From Nonlabens ulvanivorans (GTDB lineage: Bacteria > Bacteroidota > Bacteroidia > Flavobacteriales > Flavobacteriaceae), in contig NZ_JPJI01000005.1 of the NCBI RefSeq assembly GCF_000732625.1, forward strand, positions 1 to 64,000: a stretch of DNA of 64,000 bases. The letters are read 5' to 3'. Within the stretch, counting starts at the first letter, position 1. Each line of letters opens with the position of its first letter. This document shows positions 9,968 through 18,336 of the stretch, piece by piece. The translations under genes were made by a program, and so were the position numbers. The notes under the pieces were generated by a model, which saw only the letters and a list, made by a program, of their open reading frames with translations, did no database searches and was not told the DNA's origin.

Positions 9968-10436
9968 TTGTCAAAAAAAAATGAGGATAAAATGAAGAAC
10001 AAGAAGTAACAACTCTCGCTTTTAACCAAAGCTCAAGTTACATAACGCGGTACATTATAGAACAAATTGTAACATTGGTTTTAGACATCAGTAATACCAC
10101 AACTAACTTAACACAGCTTACTTATAAATTTAATATAATGAAGAATATGCCATGATGATGTAAATATTATAGCAACAGGATTCGCACGTGTATAGCATCA
10201 AACGGTTACCAAATAAAAAAGCCACAAACTGTGGCTTTTTAAAAGTTTTAAATAAAAAGTAGATTTTATGGCAATCAACTAGTTGACTTTACTTGACTAT
10301 AAAATTCCCATTATTTCTTATCCAAATAATTGTTTCTTTTTCAATTTAAAGAAAAGAATTTGCATTTTTTTCCGACTCAAATAAAAAAGCGATTTCTACT
10401 TTTTCTCATGGTATAAAGAGTAAAATTAAGCATTAA
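9968..10436. other. Intergenic region at right border of accessory block
   Basis: 469 nt without a gene. It holds one strong terminator hairpin (10216-10240) and a short palindrome TCAACTAGTTGA near 10275-10286. No integrase, tRNA or clear attachment repeat was found. Confidence 0.4.
10216..10240. terminator. Intrinsic terminator, probably bidirectional
   Basis: Stem AAAAAGCCAC / GTGGCTTTTT with loop AAACT and U-runs on both strands. It may serve the nitroreductase gene, whose stop is about 200 nt upstream on the minus strand. Confidence 0.8.
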
Positions 10437-11096
10437 TTAAAGCACCGTAAAAATTTCACTTTCAGGTAATCTTGATTTTGGTGTTTTATCTGTAGTATTG
10501 AAATCAGATTCGGCTCTATATCCTATAGATACAGCTACTAAAGCGGTAAAACCTTTCTCTCTTAACCCGAATTCTTCATCTAATGCCTTTACATCTATAC
10601 CTTCCATTGGAGTAGCATCAATACCTAAACTAGCAACACCTAATAAAAAGCTTCCTATGTTTAAGTAAACTTGTTTTTCCATCCAGTGTTGTTGATCTTT
10701 TAAATCATACTTGTGAATACCTGCAAAAGCTTTAACAGCTCCTAGAAAACCGTTTTTTATGTCTTCATTTGGAAACCTTCCATTTTTATCTTCAGTGTCT
10801 GCAATATGTTGGTAATACTCGTCATCTGCATCCGTTTTAACACAAAATAAAACTACAGCTGAAGCATTAGTAATTTTAGACTCATTAAAATGAAAGAAAC
10901 CTTGTGCACCTTTTGCCATACGTGTTTTTCCTTCTTCAGTTTCAGCAATTATAAAATGCCAAGGTTGAAGATTTACGCTTGATGGACTCATCCTTAGCAA
11001 GTTTTTAACCTCTGACATATCTGATTCAGATATTTTCTTGGTTACATCGTATTCCTTAGTAGTGTATCTCCAGTTTAATATTTCTTTTAAATTCAT
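10437..11096 (-). CDS. nfsB: NfsB-type oxygen-insensitive NAD(P)H nitroreductase
   Basis: 219 residues, the same length as Escherichia coli NfsB, which it resembles throughout. The FMN-contacting N-terminus (RYTTKEYD) is followed by SPSSVNLQPWHF, EEGKTRMAK, EKQVYLNIGSFLLG and a C-terminal KSRLPE. The family is an FMN-dependent homodimer that reduces nitroaromatics and quinones with NAD(P)H. The gene stands alone and is probably monocistronic. The physiological substrate is not evident, and dihydropteridine reductase activity reported for the family is an alternative. Confidence 0.88.
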   Translation of the reverse strand: MNLKEILNWRYTTKEYDVTKKISESDMSEVKNLLRMSPSSVNLQPWHFIIAETEEGKTRMAKGAQGFFHFNESKITNASAVVLFCVKTDADDEYYQHIADTEDKNGRFPNEDIKNGFLGAVKAFAGIHKYDLKDQQHWMEKQVYLNIGSFLLGVASLGIDATPMEGIDVKALDEEFGLREKGFTALVAVSIGYRAESDFNTTDKTPKSRLPESEIFTVL

Positions 11097-11523
11097 CTGT
11101 TATTTTTTAATTGATTAAAATCATACTATCAAAAGTATAGTGACAAAAGTATGTATAGTATACCTTGCACACAATAACGGTCATAAATGGTAGTACCTCT
11201 TTAACAATCATAATACAATACAAAAAACTAATAATCAATGTATTATAATTAAATTAAAATTTTCATAAAAGTCAGATGGCGTATTTTATGTAGTATAAAC
11301 TAAGGATTTTACCTACCATTTTCTGATAGTTACAAACAATGAATCCAACTTCTTTTAATTAATATAATAGTACTGGTTTATCGATTCTTTGTCTATATTT
11401 TGAAGCTATTATCTCTGCTCAACACTTTCTATAATCCCATATTATTGATATACTTTTGAGGATTGATTTTAAATCGATATTAATCGTTATTATAATGATA
11501 TTTCTTATACTCAGATTCTAAAA
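11097..11523. other. Intergenic region without recognisable content
   Basis: 427 nt of AT-rich sequence between two divergently transcribed genes. It presumably holds both promoters, but no convincing TAnnTTTG box, hairpin or repeat was found. Confidence 0.3.
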
Positions 11524-12156
11524 ATGATACCTAAACTTCATTATATATCGCAAGCAGCAACCGCAGCACTTCACCTAGAAAATATTCAAAAAGCCTGTAG
11601 TTCAGGAGCCGAATTAATACAACTGGATCTCGAACACATTTTAGAAAATGAACGATTGACACTAGCCACAGAGGTTCTTAAAATCACCTCTCATTTCCAA
11701 ACTAGATTAATCATCAGGTCCCATTATAAAATTGCTATAGAACTTAAGTTAGATGGTGTCTATCTATTGCCTAGTGACTCCAGCCCTACTCATGTACGCG
11801 AGCAATTGCATAGCTGGCAATCCATTGGTGCCGCAGCACATCATCTGCAAGACTGCGAGGATTTGATAAATAGCGATGTAGATTATATTGTACTAGGTCC
11901 ATTTAAAAATTCAACAAATGATTCTATAAAAGCTTTAGATCTCACAGCATATTCAGTAGTCATAGAAACATTAAAAACAGAGACACCACTACTCGCTTAT
12001 GGCGACATCACAACGGCCGATGTAAATAGCTTACTAGATACAGGTATCTCTGGACTTGTTGTATCAGAAGCCATACAACAAGATTTTAATAGCATTAAAA
12101 CCTTTAATCAACTTCTAGGAGCCTCATCAACCGGTGAGATGCGACATACTTTTTAA
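11524..12156 (+). CDS. TenI/ThiE-like TIM-barrel protein (thiamine phosphate synthase family)
   Basis: 210 residues. The fold signature of the ThiE/TenI family is visible: LHYISQ at the start, GAELIQLDLEH, DGVYLLPSD, DYIVLGPF and an AYGDIT phosphate-binding segment. Two positions differ from catalytic ThiE. The Asn-Asp after the third strand is replaced (LIIRSHY), and the usual GVHLGQ-x-D is GVYLLPSD. It stands alone rather than in a thiamine operon. These points favour a TenI-like protein (thiazole tautomerase or a divergent homologue) over a thiamine phosphate synthase, but no substrate can be assigned. Confidence 0.65.
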   Translation: MIPKLHYISQAATAALHLENIQKACSSGAELIQLDLEHILENERLTLATEVLKITSHFQTRLIIRSHYKIAIELKLDGVYLLPSDSSPTHVREQLHSWQSIGAAAHHLQDCEDLINSDVDYIVLGPFKNSTNDSIKALDLTAYSVVIETLKTETPLLAYGDITTADVNSLLDTGISGLVVSEAIQQDFNSIKTFNQLLGASSTGEMRHTF

Positions 12157-12218
12157 TGCAATAGCTATAGTTCAATTGATATTATGATTTTATTTAACTT
12201 GCGGTAAAACCAAGCTTC

Positions 12219-12824
12219 ATGAAAAAAATTACTTTTATTATAGGAATCATCATACTTTGTGTAGCATGTTCTTCTTCAAAAATGACGACTTCAAAATGGT
12301 TAGCAGACGATTTTAATAATCAACCTACAGATAAAGTACTAATTTATGCCAGTACACCAGATATCGTTTTACAAAAAGAATTTGAAAATGAGACAGCACA
12401 GGTTTTATCAGATCTAGATATTACTACCTTTAAAATGCATGATACCTTTCCTGACGTGACCTATAAAGAAGAGAGAACACAAGAAGAAATTGCCGCTTTT
12501 CTAAAACATTGTAAAGAAAAGCAAATCAACAAAATACTTTTTGCCTCAAAAAAGTCCCAAACTGTAGATACTGTAATGAGTAAATCCTTGCATAATTATA
12601 TGAACGATTTACATGCCTTAAGTATAGAAGGTTATGATGACGATCTAGAGTATGAGACCGATCAAGTTACGACCTATGTTATTGAGGCAGCAGTTTATGA
12701 TATCAACAAAACGTCAAAAGATGCGCCCGTAGCTACTACTAGCATCACTGCCATGAATCCAAAGTCTTTAGACGATATAAAAACTCGTTTACTCAAATCA
12801 ATAAAGCAAATCTTTGAAAAATAA
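12219..12824 (+). CDS. Hypothetical lipoprotein
   Basis: 201 residues with signal peptide and lipobox (CVAC, Cys17), followed by a Ser-rich spacer. The mature part alternates strands and helices. It contains KVLIYASTPD, a segment with an EERTQEEIAAFLKHC helix, INKILFASK, and a C-terminal helix after SLDDIKTRLLKSI. That pattern suggests a small alpha/beta domain, possibly akin to periplasmic DUF4136-like proteins, but I do not recognise the family. It follows the TenI-like gene by 62 nt on the same strand. Confidence 0.7.
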   Translation: MKKITFIIGIIILCVACSSSKMTTSKWLADDFNNQPTDKVLIYASTPDIVLQKEFENETAQVLSDLDITTFKMHDTFPDVTYKEERTQEEIAAFLKHCKEKQINKILFASKKSQTVDTVMSKSLHNYMNDLHALSIEGYDDDLEYETDQVTTYVIEAAVYDINKTSKDAPVATTSITAMNPKSLDDIKTRLLKSIKQIFEK

Positions 12825-12850
12825 TCCTTGATCATTTATAACTGTAAATG

Positions 12851-12937
12851 CTTTTAGGGCGTTTCCCTATTGGGTCAGGCTTTTCACTATATCTTTTGCT
12901 CCATCGCAAAAGGATGCCGTTACAATCCTTAACGCAG
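12851..12937. repeat. Structured interspersed element beginning GGGCGTTTCCC
   Basis: A GC-richer block in an AT-rich gap. It has a short hairpin CCC-TATT-GGG near 12865-12874, a stronger hairpin CTTTTGC/GCAAAAG at 12893-12912, and closing arms GCGTT (12859-12863) / AACGC (12931-12935). The result could be a three-way junction. The layout resembles a sequence that, from memory, recurs between genes in many Bacteroidota genomes. It may be a non-coding RNA or a non-autonomous repeat. The first 12 nt (cttttagggcgt) recur at about 2236-2247, possibly a truncated copy. Confidence 0.5.
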
Positions 12938-12988
12938 CACAAACGTCTTTTTAAACTAACCTATTATCATCATCATTAAAATTAAAAG

Positions 12989-13426
12989 ATGAATTCTTCT
13001 ATCACATCCATAGACGTTAAAGATCTAGATTTAAATCAAGTAGACTTGATACAACAGCACTCTGGTAAGGTGCAATTATTACTTATTTATAATAATGACT
13101 GTCTAGGCTGTACTGGACGTGCCATACCACTCGCCTATGAATTCCAATTACAATATCCAGACATAGAAGTAGCTGCTATACACAGTGACTTTAAAAATCG
13201 CGAAGGCACAAAAGAGAATATTAAAGCTATTTTCACCAGTGGTGAGATCCCATTTCCTATTTACATCGACCAGCATCATCAGGTATATGACCAGTTTAAA
13301 GCAGAAGGTACACCACAATGGTTACTCATCACCGCAACAGGTGAACTTTACCGCTCTATCTTCGGTTCTCAAGATAATGCCAAAAATCGATTGTTTTATG
13401 CGCTAGAAAGTTTAGTAAATGCATAG
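12989..13426 (+). CDS. Thioredoxin-fold protein with CLGC motif
   Basis: 145 residues without a signal peptide. LLLIYNNDCLGC matches the thioredoxin-fold strand and CxxC redox centre. A segment FPIYIDQHHQVYDQF and the cis-proline region GTPQWLLI follow, as in TlpA/AhpC-like redoxins. This suggests a cytoplasmic thiol-disulfide oxidoreductase or peroxiredoxin-like protein. Only one CxxC is present, and the middle insertion (SDFKNREGTKEN) is typical of the redoxin subgroup. The substrate is unknown. The structured repeat at 12851 lies just upstream. Confidence 0.75.
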   Translation: MNSSITSIDVKDLDLNQVDLIQQHSGKVQLLLIYNNDCLGCTGRAIPLAYEFQLQYPDIEVAAIHSDFKNREGTKENIKAIFTSGEIPFPIYIDQHHQVYDQFKAEGTPQWLLITATGELYRSIFGSQDNAKNRLFYALESLVNA

Positions 13427-13448
13427 TTTTAATGTTTTTTATGATTCC

Positions 13449-13466
13449 CTTTTCGCATAAGCGAGA
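13449..13466. repeat. Degenerate copy of the dispersed palindrome
   Basis: Matches the extended palindrome CGCTTTCGCGAAAGCGAG (as at 32673) at 14 of 18 positions (CCTTTTCGCATAAGCGAG). It lies between a thioredoxin-like gene and DUF4494 and is probably a decayed copy. Confidence 0.4.
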
Positions 13467-13573
13467 TTATTGCAATCCATTATTTTAAAAAAATAAATCT
13501 CCTAAACCTCTAGGATTAAACCACCTAAAAATGACCACTTCAAATTGTGAATATCTATTCGGTTTTTTGAAGA

Positions 13574-13601
13574 TTTGAGTTGTTGTGCTAGGGTATATTT
13601 G
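13574..13601 (+). promoter_or_regulatory. Bacteroidota-type promoter for the DUF4494 gene
   Basis: A -33 TTTG at 13574-13577 and a -7 TATATTTG at 13594-13601 are separated by 16 nt. The start codon is 20 nt downstream, giving a short leader. One of the best full matches to the Bacteroidota consensus in the window. Confidence 0.65.
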
Positions 13602-13621
13602 GCACCCTAAAAACAAAAAAG

Positions 13622-14188
13622 ATGAGCGCAACCTGGTACGAATGTAAAGTGAAATATAGAAAATTTGATGAAGCGTCAGGCACACAAAAAATTAAAACAG
13701 AACCGTTTCTAGTAGATGCCATTTCTTATACAGAGGCAGAAAGTAGAATCACTCAAGAAATGGCAGCTTACTTGCCAGAAAGTGAAGAGATTAAAATCAC
13801 TAATATAAAAGTGGCAAATTTTGCCGAAATCCATCCGTTTGAGAATACTGATCGATGGTTTAAATCACGTGTGTCCCTAATCGCGTTTGATGAAGAAAGT
13901 GGTAAAGAACGTAAAACCAACCTGTATCTATTAGTACAGGCAAACGATGTAAAAGAGGCATATGATAATACCGTGAGTACCATGAAGGATACCATGGGAG
14001 AATATACCATACCTGCCATTACAGAATCACCGATTATGGATGTATTTCCATATTTTACGGGTGAAGATGAAGATATGGAACGTTTAAAAGCCTTTGTAGC
14101 TCTTAAAGATTCAGTACCGGCAAATCACGCTATGGATGAAGATCTAGAAATGGCAGATGTTCTCGCTACTGCAGACGAAGAGGAGTAA
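13622..14188 (+). CDS. DUF4494 family protein
   Basis: 188 residues with no signal peptide. It opens with TWYECKVKYRKFDEASG and contains EPFLVDAISYTEAE, ITNIKVANFAEIHPF, RWFKSRVSLIAFDEESGKE and LLVQANDVKEAYDN. This paired two-lobe beta pattern is characteristic of DUF4494, a family common in Bacteroidota with no known function. The C-terminus is strongly acidic (ATADEEE). It has its own promoter and a strong terminator, so it appears monocistronic. Confidence 0.85.
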   Translation: MSATWYECKVKYRKFDEASGTQKIKTEPFLVDAISYTEAESRITQEMAAYLPESEEIKITNIKVANFAEIHPFENTDRWFKSRVSLIAFDEESGKERKTNLYLLVQANDVKEAYDNTVSTMKDTMGEYTIPAITESPIMDVFPYFTGEDEDMERLKAFVALKDSVPANHAMDEDLEMADVLATADEEE

Positions 14189-14206
14189 TATTTTTTATAG
14201 TTTTAT

Positions 14207-14242
14207 AAAAGCCCAACAATCATCGATGATTGTTGGGCTTTT
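14207..14242. terminator. Perfectly symmetrical bidirectional terminator
   Basis: A 36-nt perfect palindrome with arms beginning AAAAGCCCAACAATCAT, giving a long stem with almost no loop and U-runs on both sides. It follows the DUF4494 stop by about 20 nt. Confidence 0.85.
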
Positions 14243-14426
14243 AAGTTTTCTAACCATAAGCTCCTACCCTTTTTCTAGGCTAATGGAGTGCTTAAAGATT
14301 CCATAATCCACTAGATTTCATAAAGATTGTTAAACAGACTTTTATTGATTTATTGATGGTTAATTTTACAACCTGTTAGCTTGATCAAATCATTGACACA
14401 CAGTACAAGATTAAAACAGTACAACT

Positions 14427-15677
14427 ATGAGTATGAAACACTTTATATATGATTATCTAGTAGAGACTGGTATGACTGCAGTGTATGCTAAGTATTTAAA
14501 TATGCTCATTCTTCTTGTAGCTTTACTGGTCATTGCATTTTTAGTGGATTATATCATTAAAAAGATATTTATAAAGCTGTTCACACAGTTTACGGTAAAG
14601 ACCAAGACTAATTTTGACAATTTTTTAGTTTCTAATAAAGTACCTCAAAACATAGCGCATATCATTCCACTTATTTTTGGACTTGAGTTTATTCCTATTG
14701 TTTTTCAGGATTTTCCTTATTTTGAAAATATGGTAGAAAAAGGCTTTAAAGTTTTTGCTATCATATTGACATTATGGATTGTACGCAGTTTATTAAACGC
14801 GCTTAAAGATTATTTTAAAACCTTACCTCGATTAAGAGATAAGCCCATAGACAGCTATATACAGGTGTTTATGATCTTTGCTTGGGCACTGGGATTATTA
14901 TCTGCGTTTGCTATTATAACCAGTGTTGAGTTTATTAAATTCTTTACAACTCTAGGTGCTGCATCTGCTATTATTATTTTAGTCTTTAGAGATACTATTT
15001 TAGGATTTGTGGCTAGTATACAAGTCTCTATTAACGATATGGTGCGTATAGGTGACTGGATCACCTTTGAAAAATATGGTGCAGATGGTGACGTGATAGA
15101 AATTAACTTATCTACGGTGAAGGTTCAAAACTTTGATAAAACTATTACCACGATACCTACTTATGCGTTAATATCAGACTCTTTTAAAAACTGGCGTGGT
15201 ATGGAAGTGTCGGATGGTAGACGTATTAAAAGAGCCTTAAACATTAAATTAGATAGCGTTAGTTATTTGACTAAAGATGAAGTAGATACCTTAAAAAATA
15301 TAAGCTTGATATCGAGTTATCTAGAGACTCGACAATCAGACATAGACAGTTATAATAGTGAGCAAAATATCAATAAAGACATCTTGTTAAATGGCCGCAA
15401 CCTGACTAATATCGGTGTATTTAGAAAGTACCTTGAAACCTATATTGAACAACACAGTGGTGTAAATAAAGACATGATGATCATGGTACGACAGCTCGCT
15501 CCTACTTCTCACGGAATTCCTATAGAAATCTATGCCTTTAGTAGTGATAAGAGATGGAAAAATTATGAATATATCATGGCAGATATATTTGACCACACGA
15601 TTGCAGCTGTTCCTTATTTCAATCTTGAGATTTTTGAGTATCCTAGTAATTCAAGTTTTAAGGATATTAAGGCATAA
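14427..15677 (+). CDS. YbdG-type mechanosensitive channel (MscS superfamily)
   Basis: 416 residues, matching the length of Escherichia coli YbdG. Hydrophobic helices lie at about 22-45, 68-90, 107-128, 142-165 and 172-195. The pore-lining TM3 (TLGAASAIIILVFRDTILGFVAS) leads into the MscS beta domain (VRIGDWITFEKYGADGDVIEINLSTVKV, then a TIPTYALISDSFKNW segment). The extended C-terminal region with GIPIEIYAFSSDKRW is specific to the YbdG subgroup. It is expected in the inner membrane, releasing solutes on hypo-osmotic shock. It stands alone, with a dispersed palindrome 12 nt after its stop. Confidence 0.88.
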   Translation: MSMKHFIYDYLVETGMTAVYAKYLNMLILLVALLVIAFLVDYIIKKIFIKLFTQFTVKTKTNFDNFLVSNKVPQNIAHIIPLIFGLEFIPIVFQDFPYFENMVEKGFKVFAIILTLWIVRSLLNALKDYFKTLPRLRDKPIDSYIQVFMIFAWALGLLSAFAIITSVEFIKFFTTLGAASAIIILVFRDTILGFVASIQVSINDMVRIGDWITFEKYGADGDVIEINLSTVKVQNFDKTITTIPTYALISDSFKNWRGMEVSDGRRIKRALNIKLDSVSYLTKDEVDTLKNISLISSYLETRQSDIDSYNSEQNINKDILLNGRNLTNIGVFRKYLETYIEQHSGVNKDMMIMVRQLAPTSHGIPIEIYAFSSDKRWKNYEYIMADIFDHTIAAVPYFNLEIFEYPSNSSFKDIKA

Positions 15678-15688
15678 CTGGACTATGA

Positions 15689-15712
15689 ATTACGCTTTCG
15701 CGAAAGCGTAAT
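15689..15712. repeat. Dispersed palindrome, intergenic copy 2
   Basis: Perfect 24-nt palindrome around core GCTTTCGCGAAAGC at 15694-15707, 12 nt after the channel gene's stop codon. There is no U-run, so it is not a classical terminator. Confidence 0.9.
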
Positions 15713-15898
15713 TATATTATCACACAGCATTATACCGAGCTATCTTATTTGACTCTATTAGTAAATTGTTGTTTTTTCTTAACTATTTTAACAGAAGTAA
15801 TATATAAATTACAATCTATTGTTAATCATTGTTATGGTATTGTTAATTGAGTCCTAGGTCTTCTATGAGTTCTTTATCTTGAAGTAAAAGGAAAAATT

Positions 15899-16198
15899 AT
15901 GAAGACTGAAGAATCAAAAAACAAAGAAAACTTACCTTATAATCCAGACGTGACTCAGGAAGATTTACAAACCTTACGTAATGATAATGCTAACATTCAT
16001 ACGGATGATCAATCAGATCAGCAATTAATCAATCGAGAAGAAAAAGTAGATTTTACTGGAAAAGATCTTGATATACCAGGACGCACAAGTGCACAAAAAA
16101 ATCATGGCCCTAATGGTCTCAATGATGAGGAAAATAAATTGCATAGTCAGGGATCTGAACGCAAAAACAACCTAGAACGTGACGATGCTGCCCGATAA
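15899..16198 (+). CDS. Small hydrophilic, probably disordered protein
   Basis: 99 residues, almost free of hydrophobic stretches and rich in Asn, Asp, Glu, Lys and Gln. It has segments DIPGRTSAQKNHGPNG and HSQGSERKNNLERDDAAR. I recall similar short proteins in other Bacteroidota, without function. The composition suggests an unstructured stress-type (hydrophilin-like) protein, which is an inference. An ATG start follows an A-rich leader, and a terminator follows 23 nt after the stop. Confidence 0.75.
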   Translation: MKTEESKNKENLPYNPDVTQEDLQTLRNDNANIHTDDQSDQQLINREEKVDFTGKDLDIPGRTSAQKNHGPNGLNDEENKLHSQGSERKNNLERDDAAR

Positions 16199-16220
16199 TG
16201 GTCACAAAAATAATTCATTC

Positions 16221-16247
16221 AAAGCTCTCTACATTAGGAGAGCTTTT
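16221..16247 (+). terminator. Intrinsic terminator
   Basis: Stem AAAGCTCTC / GAGAGCTTT with an 8-nt loop and a T-run. It terminates the small hydrophilic protein gene. Confidence 0.8.
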
Positions 16248-16304
16248 TTAATGGACTATTCAAAAAAGCATTACTTGATATGAACTATAATTACATAGGC
16301 TTAA

Positions 16305-16943
16305 ATGATAATCGTCATAGATTATAAATCTAATGAATTACTATCTTCGAATTCTATTAAAGTCCCTATTCTAGTGAAGCAGATTAAAGCATATCTCGAG
16401 CAAATTGCCTCCATATCTAATGAAGATTGGGAGTTTTTTATGTCAAAATTACAGCGCCGTTTTGTTGCCAAAAAAGAGGTTTTTTTAAAAATAAATCAAA
16501 TAGAGAATCATATTTCATTTATAGAATCTGGTGTGGTACGTTTATACATACCTAAAGAAGATACCGAGAAAGAAATCACTTTTGGTTTTAGTTTTAAAGA
16601 TCAATTTATAAGTGCTTATGATTCTTTCTTAACACAATCTCCGTCGGCATATCAATTACAAGCTTTAACAGACACCACAATTTTAAGCATTACTTATGCA
16701 GATTTACAGTCGGTTTATCAAACCACTCAAATAGGTAATCTTATAGGTCGACTTACTGCAGAACGTCTATTTTTAATAAAATCAAAGAGAGAACAAAATC
16801 TTCTTAATCTTACTGCTGAAGAACGTTACATTAAGCTATTTAAAGAGCGTCCAGAGCTTTTAAAAGATATACCGTTAAAGTATATCAGTTCTTATATAGG
16901 TGTTACCGCACAAGCTTTAAGTAGGATTAGAAAGCGCATTTAA
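16305..16943 (+). CDS. Crp/Fnr-family transcriptional regulator
   Basis: 212 residues as read from the ATG. A GTG at 16374 (protein then starts VKQIKAYLEQIAS) fits the family N-terminus better, so the first 23 residues may not be translated. The cNMP-binding-like beta barrel includes KKEVFLKINQIENHISFIESGVVRLYI and ITFGFSFKDQFISAYDSF. A long dimer helix and a C-terminal helix-turn-helix (LKYISSYIGVTAQALSRIRKRI) follow. The regulator is of the short Bacteroidota type without obvious cAMP-binding residues or Fe-S cysteines. The desaturase gene begins 55 nt downstream and could be its target. Confidence 0.85.
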   Translation: MIIVIDYKSNELLSSNSIKVPILVKQIKAYLEQIASISNEDWEFFMSKLQRRFVAKKEVFLKINQIENHISFIESGVVRLYIPKEDTEKEITFGFSFKDQFISAYDSFLTQSPSAYQLQALTDTTILSITYADLQSVYQTTQIGNLIGRLTAERLFLIKSKREQNLLNLTAEERYIKLFKERPELLKDIPLKYISSYIGVTAQALSRIRKRI

Positions 16944-16980
16944 TTGATTTAGGTTCATTGTTTAGCTTGCTGCCTGAAAT

Positions 16981-16988
16981 TACCTTTG
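16981..16988 (+). promoter_or_regulatory. -7 box TACCTTTG for the desaturase gene
   Basis: TAnnTTTG match 10 nt before the desaturase ATG, implying a very short leader or leaderless transcript. Confidence 0.5.
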
Positions 16989-16998
16989 TAAAAAAAAC

Positions 16999-17727
16999 AT
17001 GACTATTATAATTTTTGTTTTGGTGCTGTGGTATGGCGGTTTGTTTTTTCAATCGTTTTTCCTGCATCGATATGCTGCTCATCAAGTATTTACGATGTCT
17101 AAAACGATGGAGCGCATTACTTTTATCCTTACTTGGATATTTCAAGGCGCTAGTTATTTAAGTGCTTATGGCTATGGGATCATGCACCGCATGCACCATG
17201 CCTATACAGACACTGAAAAAGATCCTCATTCTCCATCACATGACGCAAATTTATTTGCCATGATGTGGAAGACTAAAACCATATATCAAGATATCAATAA
17301 GCAACGTATTGAGGTCGATCAACGTTTTACTAAAGACGTGCCACAGTGGAAAGGCTTTGATCAATTTGCTAGTTCTAGATTCTCTAGACTTTTATGGATT
17401 ACAGGTTATGTATTATTCTTTGCCTTATTTGCAACAGCCTGGTGGCAATGGTTATTATTACCGCTTACTTTTTTGATGGCACCTGTTCATGGTGTGATCA
17501 TCAACTGGTTCGGTCATATATATGGCTATGTAAACTTTAAAATGAAAAATACGAGTAAAAACTTATTCCGATTTGATTTTTTAATGATGGGAGAAGGTTA
17601 TCATAACAATCATCATAAACATGCTAGTAGAGCAAATTTTGGTGTGAAATGGTATGAAATAGACATGACCTACTTAGTCATTAAAGTATTGAACTCAATA
17701 GGTGTTATTAAATTAAAAAGAGCTTAA
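16999..17727 (+). CDS. Membrane fatty acid (acyl-CoA) desaturase
   Basis: 242 residues with the three histidine boxes of the membrane di-iron desaturases: HRYAAH near residue 23, HRMHH near 55 and HNNHH near 198. Two pairs of membrane helices surround them. The enzyme inserts a cis double bond into fatty acyl chains at the cytoplasmic membrane and needs an electron donor. The protein is shorter than eukaryotic delta-9 desaturases because it lacks the N-terminal extension, as is usual in bacteria. It follows a Crp-family regulator, and a strong terminator lies at 17809. A role in membrane fluidity is inferred. Confidence 0.88.
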   Translation: MTIIIFVLVLWYGGLFFQSFFLHRYAAHQVFTMSKTMERITFILTWIFQGASYLSAYGYGIMHRMHHAYTDTEKDPHSPSHDANLFAMMWKTKTIYQDINKQRIEVDQRFTKDVPQWKGFDQFASSRFSRLLWITGYVLFFALFATAWWQWLLLPLTFLMAPVHGVIINWFGHIYGYVNFKMKNTSKNLFRFDFLMMGEGYHNNHHKHASRANFGVKWYEIDMTYLVIKVLNSIGVIKLKRA

Positions 17728-17808
17728 TTTTATTTTATAAGCAACTCCATTTTTAGAGCTAAAACGTATCCTCTATCCTTCATGGTATTCATGAAGTTTA
17801 ATGGTTTA

Positions 17809-17845
17809 AAAAAAGGTTCCTAAGTAATTCTTAGGAACCTTTTTT
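17809..17845. terminator. Strong intrinsic terminator
   Basis: Stem AAAAAAGGTTCCTAAG / CTTAGGAACCTTTTTT with a 5-nt loop, about 80 nt after the desaturase stop. Confidence 0.85.
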
Positions 17846-17985
17846 GTTACCGCTTTATGAGAAGCTGAGCTAATTATGTTATTAAATATCTCACGTAAAT
17901 TAAATGAAGAGTATAATCCTAATCTTTCTGTAAAAGCTTGTGATATAAATGCAATAAGAGTAAATTACTAACTCATTAATAAAAT

Positions 17986-18333
17986 ATGACTTCCTTTACA
18001 GTAATAGCCTTATTCTCTGGCGCCTGTTTCCTTTTTTACGGTTTCAGTTGTCTACTTTCTAACCGTATGGCATTAGAGTTTGAGCGATTTGGTATTCCAC
18101 AATATCGCAATTTGACTGGTATACTTCAAATATTAGGTGGTTTAAGTATCATACTAGGGCTTTATACCATATCGATACTTGGGTTTATGGGTGCTCTAGG
18201 CTTATCCTTACTGATGTTTTTAGGATTTGGAGTACGTTTAAAAATCAAGGATAGTTTTGTGCTATCTGCACCAGCATTTCTGTTTGGTTTATTAAATGCT
18301 TATTTGGCCTACCGCTTTTTCCTTATGCTTTAA
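17986..18333 (+). CDS. DoxX-like small membrane protein
   Basis: 115 residues with four hydrophobic helices, near 3-23, 43-60, 62-82 and 90-112. The RFGIPQYRNLTGILQILGG segment before the second helix and the short loop GFGVRLKIKDS before the last are typical of DoxX-like four-helix membrane proteins. The biochemical function is unknown. It converges tail to tail with a second DoxX-like gene, with only 3 nt between the stops. Confidence 0.75.
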   Translation: MTSFTVIALFSGACFLFYGFSCLLSNRMALEFERFGIPQYRNLTGILQILGGLSIILGLYTISILGFMGALGLSLLMFLGFGVRLKIKDSFVLSAPAFLFGLLNAYLAYRFFLML

Positions 18334-18336
18334 CCT

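Noticed and set aside
10275-10286. TCAACTAGTTGA as a recombination (att) site
   Set aside because: No matching copy at the other border of the block and no integrase gene, so a short palindrome by chance is as likely.
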